This document shows positions 5,238-5,284 of a stretch of DNA of 5,284 nt, one piece after another (the first letter of the stretch is position 1; every line of letters starts with the position of its first letter). The position numbers and the translations under genes are program-made. The stretch is taken from contig CALGNF010000076.1 in NCBI GenBank assembly GCA_937958685.1, forward strand, positions 1-5,284, written 5' to 3'. Origin of the DNA: an uncultured Caryophanales bacterium (lineage in GTDB: Bacteria; Bacillota_I; Bacilli_A; Izemoplasmatales; Hujiaoplasmataceae). The notes beneath the pieces are model-generated. The model was not told the origin of the DNA, ran no database searches, and saw only the letters and a program-made list of their open reading frames with translations.

Positions 5238-5284
5238 AGATCGGAAGAGCACACGTCTGAACTCCAGTCACCGAATACGATCTC
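5238..5284 (+). other. Illumina TruSeq-type adapter with 8-base index (artefact)
   Basis: From 5238 the sequence reads AGATCGGAAGAGC and continues through the full read-1-side index adapter (ending CCAGTCAC at 5271), then CGAATACG (5272-5279) in the index position, then ATCTC, the first bases of the constant flank that follows the index. This is library construct, not biological DNA. Genuine sequence ends at 5237. Confidence 0.98.

Noticed and set aside
5238..5254. MCSSDL as the true N-terminus of the terminator candidate
   Set aside because: These codons are reverse-complemented adapter sequence.

Overview
This is a fragment of the tail-morphogenesis module of a long-tailed (siphovirus-type) phage or prophage, and every supported gene is on the minus strand. 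The layout read right to left (tail completion candidate, tail tube, tail assembly chaperone with a -1 extension, tape measure, small distal tail proteins) is the classic siphovirus order. Shine-Dalgarno sites are strong (GGAGGT or GGAG type), so the host is a bacterium. There is no host marker, integrase or lysis gene, so neither the host taxon nor lytic versus prophage state can be decided. The last 47 bases are Illumina library adapter with an 8-base index. The window therefore looks like a short-read, probably metagenomic, contig whose right end is an artefact.

In transcription order: 5237-4955 is the 3' part of a small protein in the tail terminator/completion position. 4949-3450 is a 499-aa tail tube (major tail) protein with an apparent extra domain inserted in its second half. 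3465-3380 is a highly structured intergenic segment: a hairpin over the tube stop codon, then a 12-bp GC-rich stem whose loop can pair with the sequence just before the next gene, forming a possible pseudoknot. 3365-3021 is the tail assembly chaperone (G-like). At its 3' end are an A AAA AAC slippery heptamer, an upstream SD-like GGAGG and a downstream stem-loop, which together are the signals for programmed -1 frameshifting into the T-like extension ending at 2686. Codon-position composition suggests that about 27-30 codons inside that extension are displaced into another frame. 2679-505 is a TP901-family tape measure protein of 724 aa. 508-155 is a 117-aa protein resembling the C-terminal beta domain of tail fibres, coupled to the tape measure gene by an ATGA overlap. 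134-1 is the start of a further small protein that runs off the left edge.

The genes are packed with gaps or overlaps of a few bases, apart from the 84-base tube/chaperone junction. The likely assembly logic is that the chaperone and its frameshifted longer form coat the tape measure, the tube protein polymerises around it, and the terminator candidate caps the tube. No tRNA, rRNA, CRISPR array, insertion sequence, origin or convincing intrinsic terminator was seen. I see no wholly new system here. The points most worth a second look are the frameshift cassette, the displaced segment after it, and the pseudoknot at the chaperone leader.
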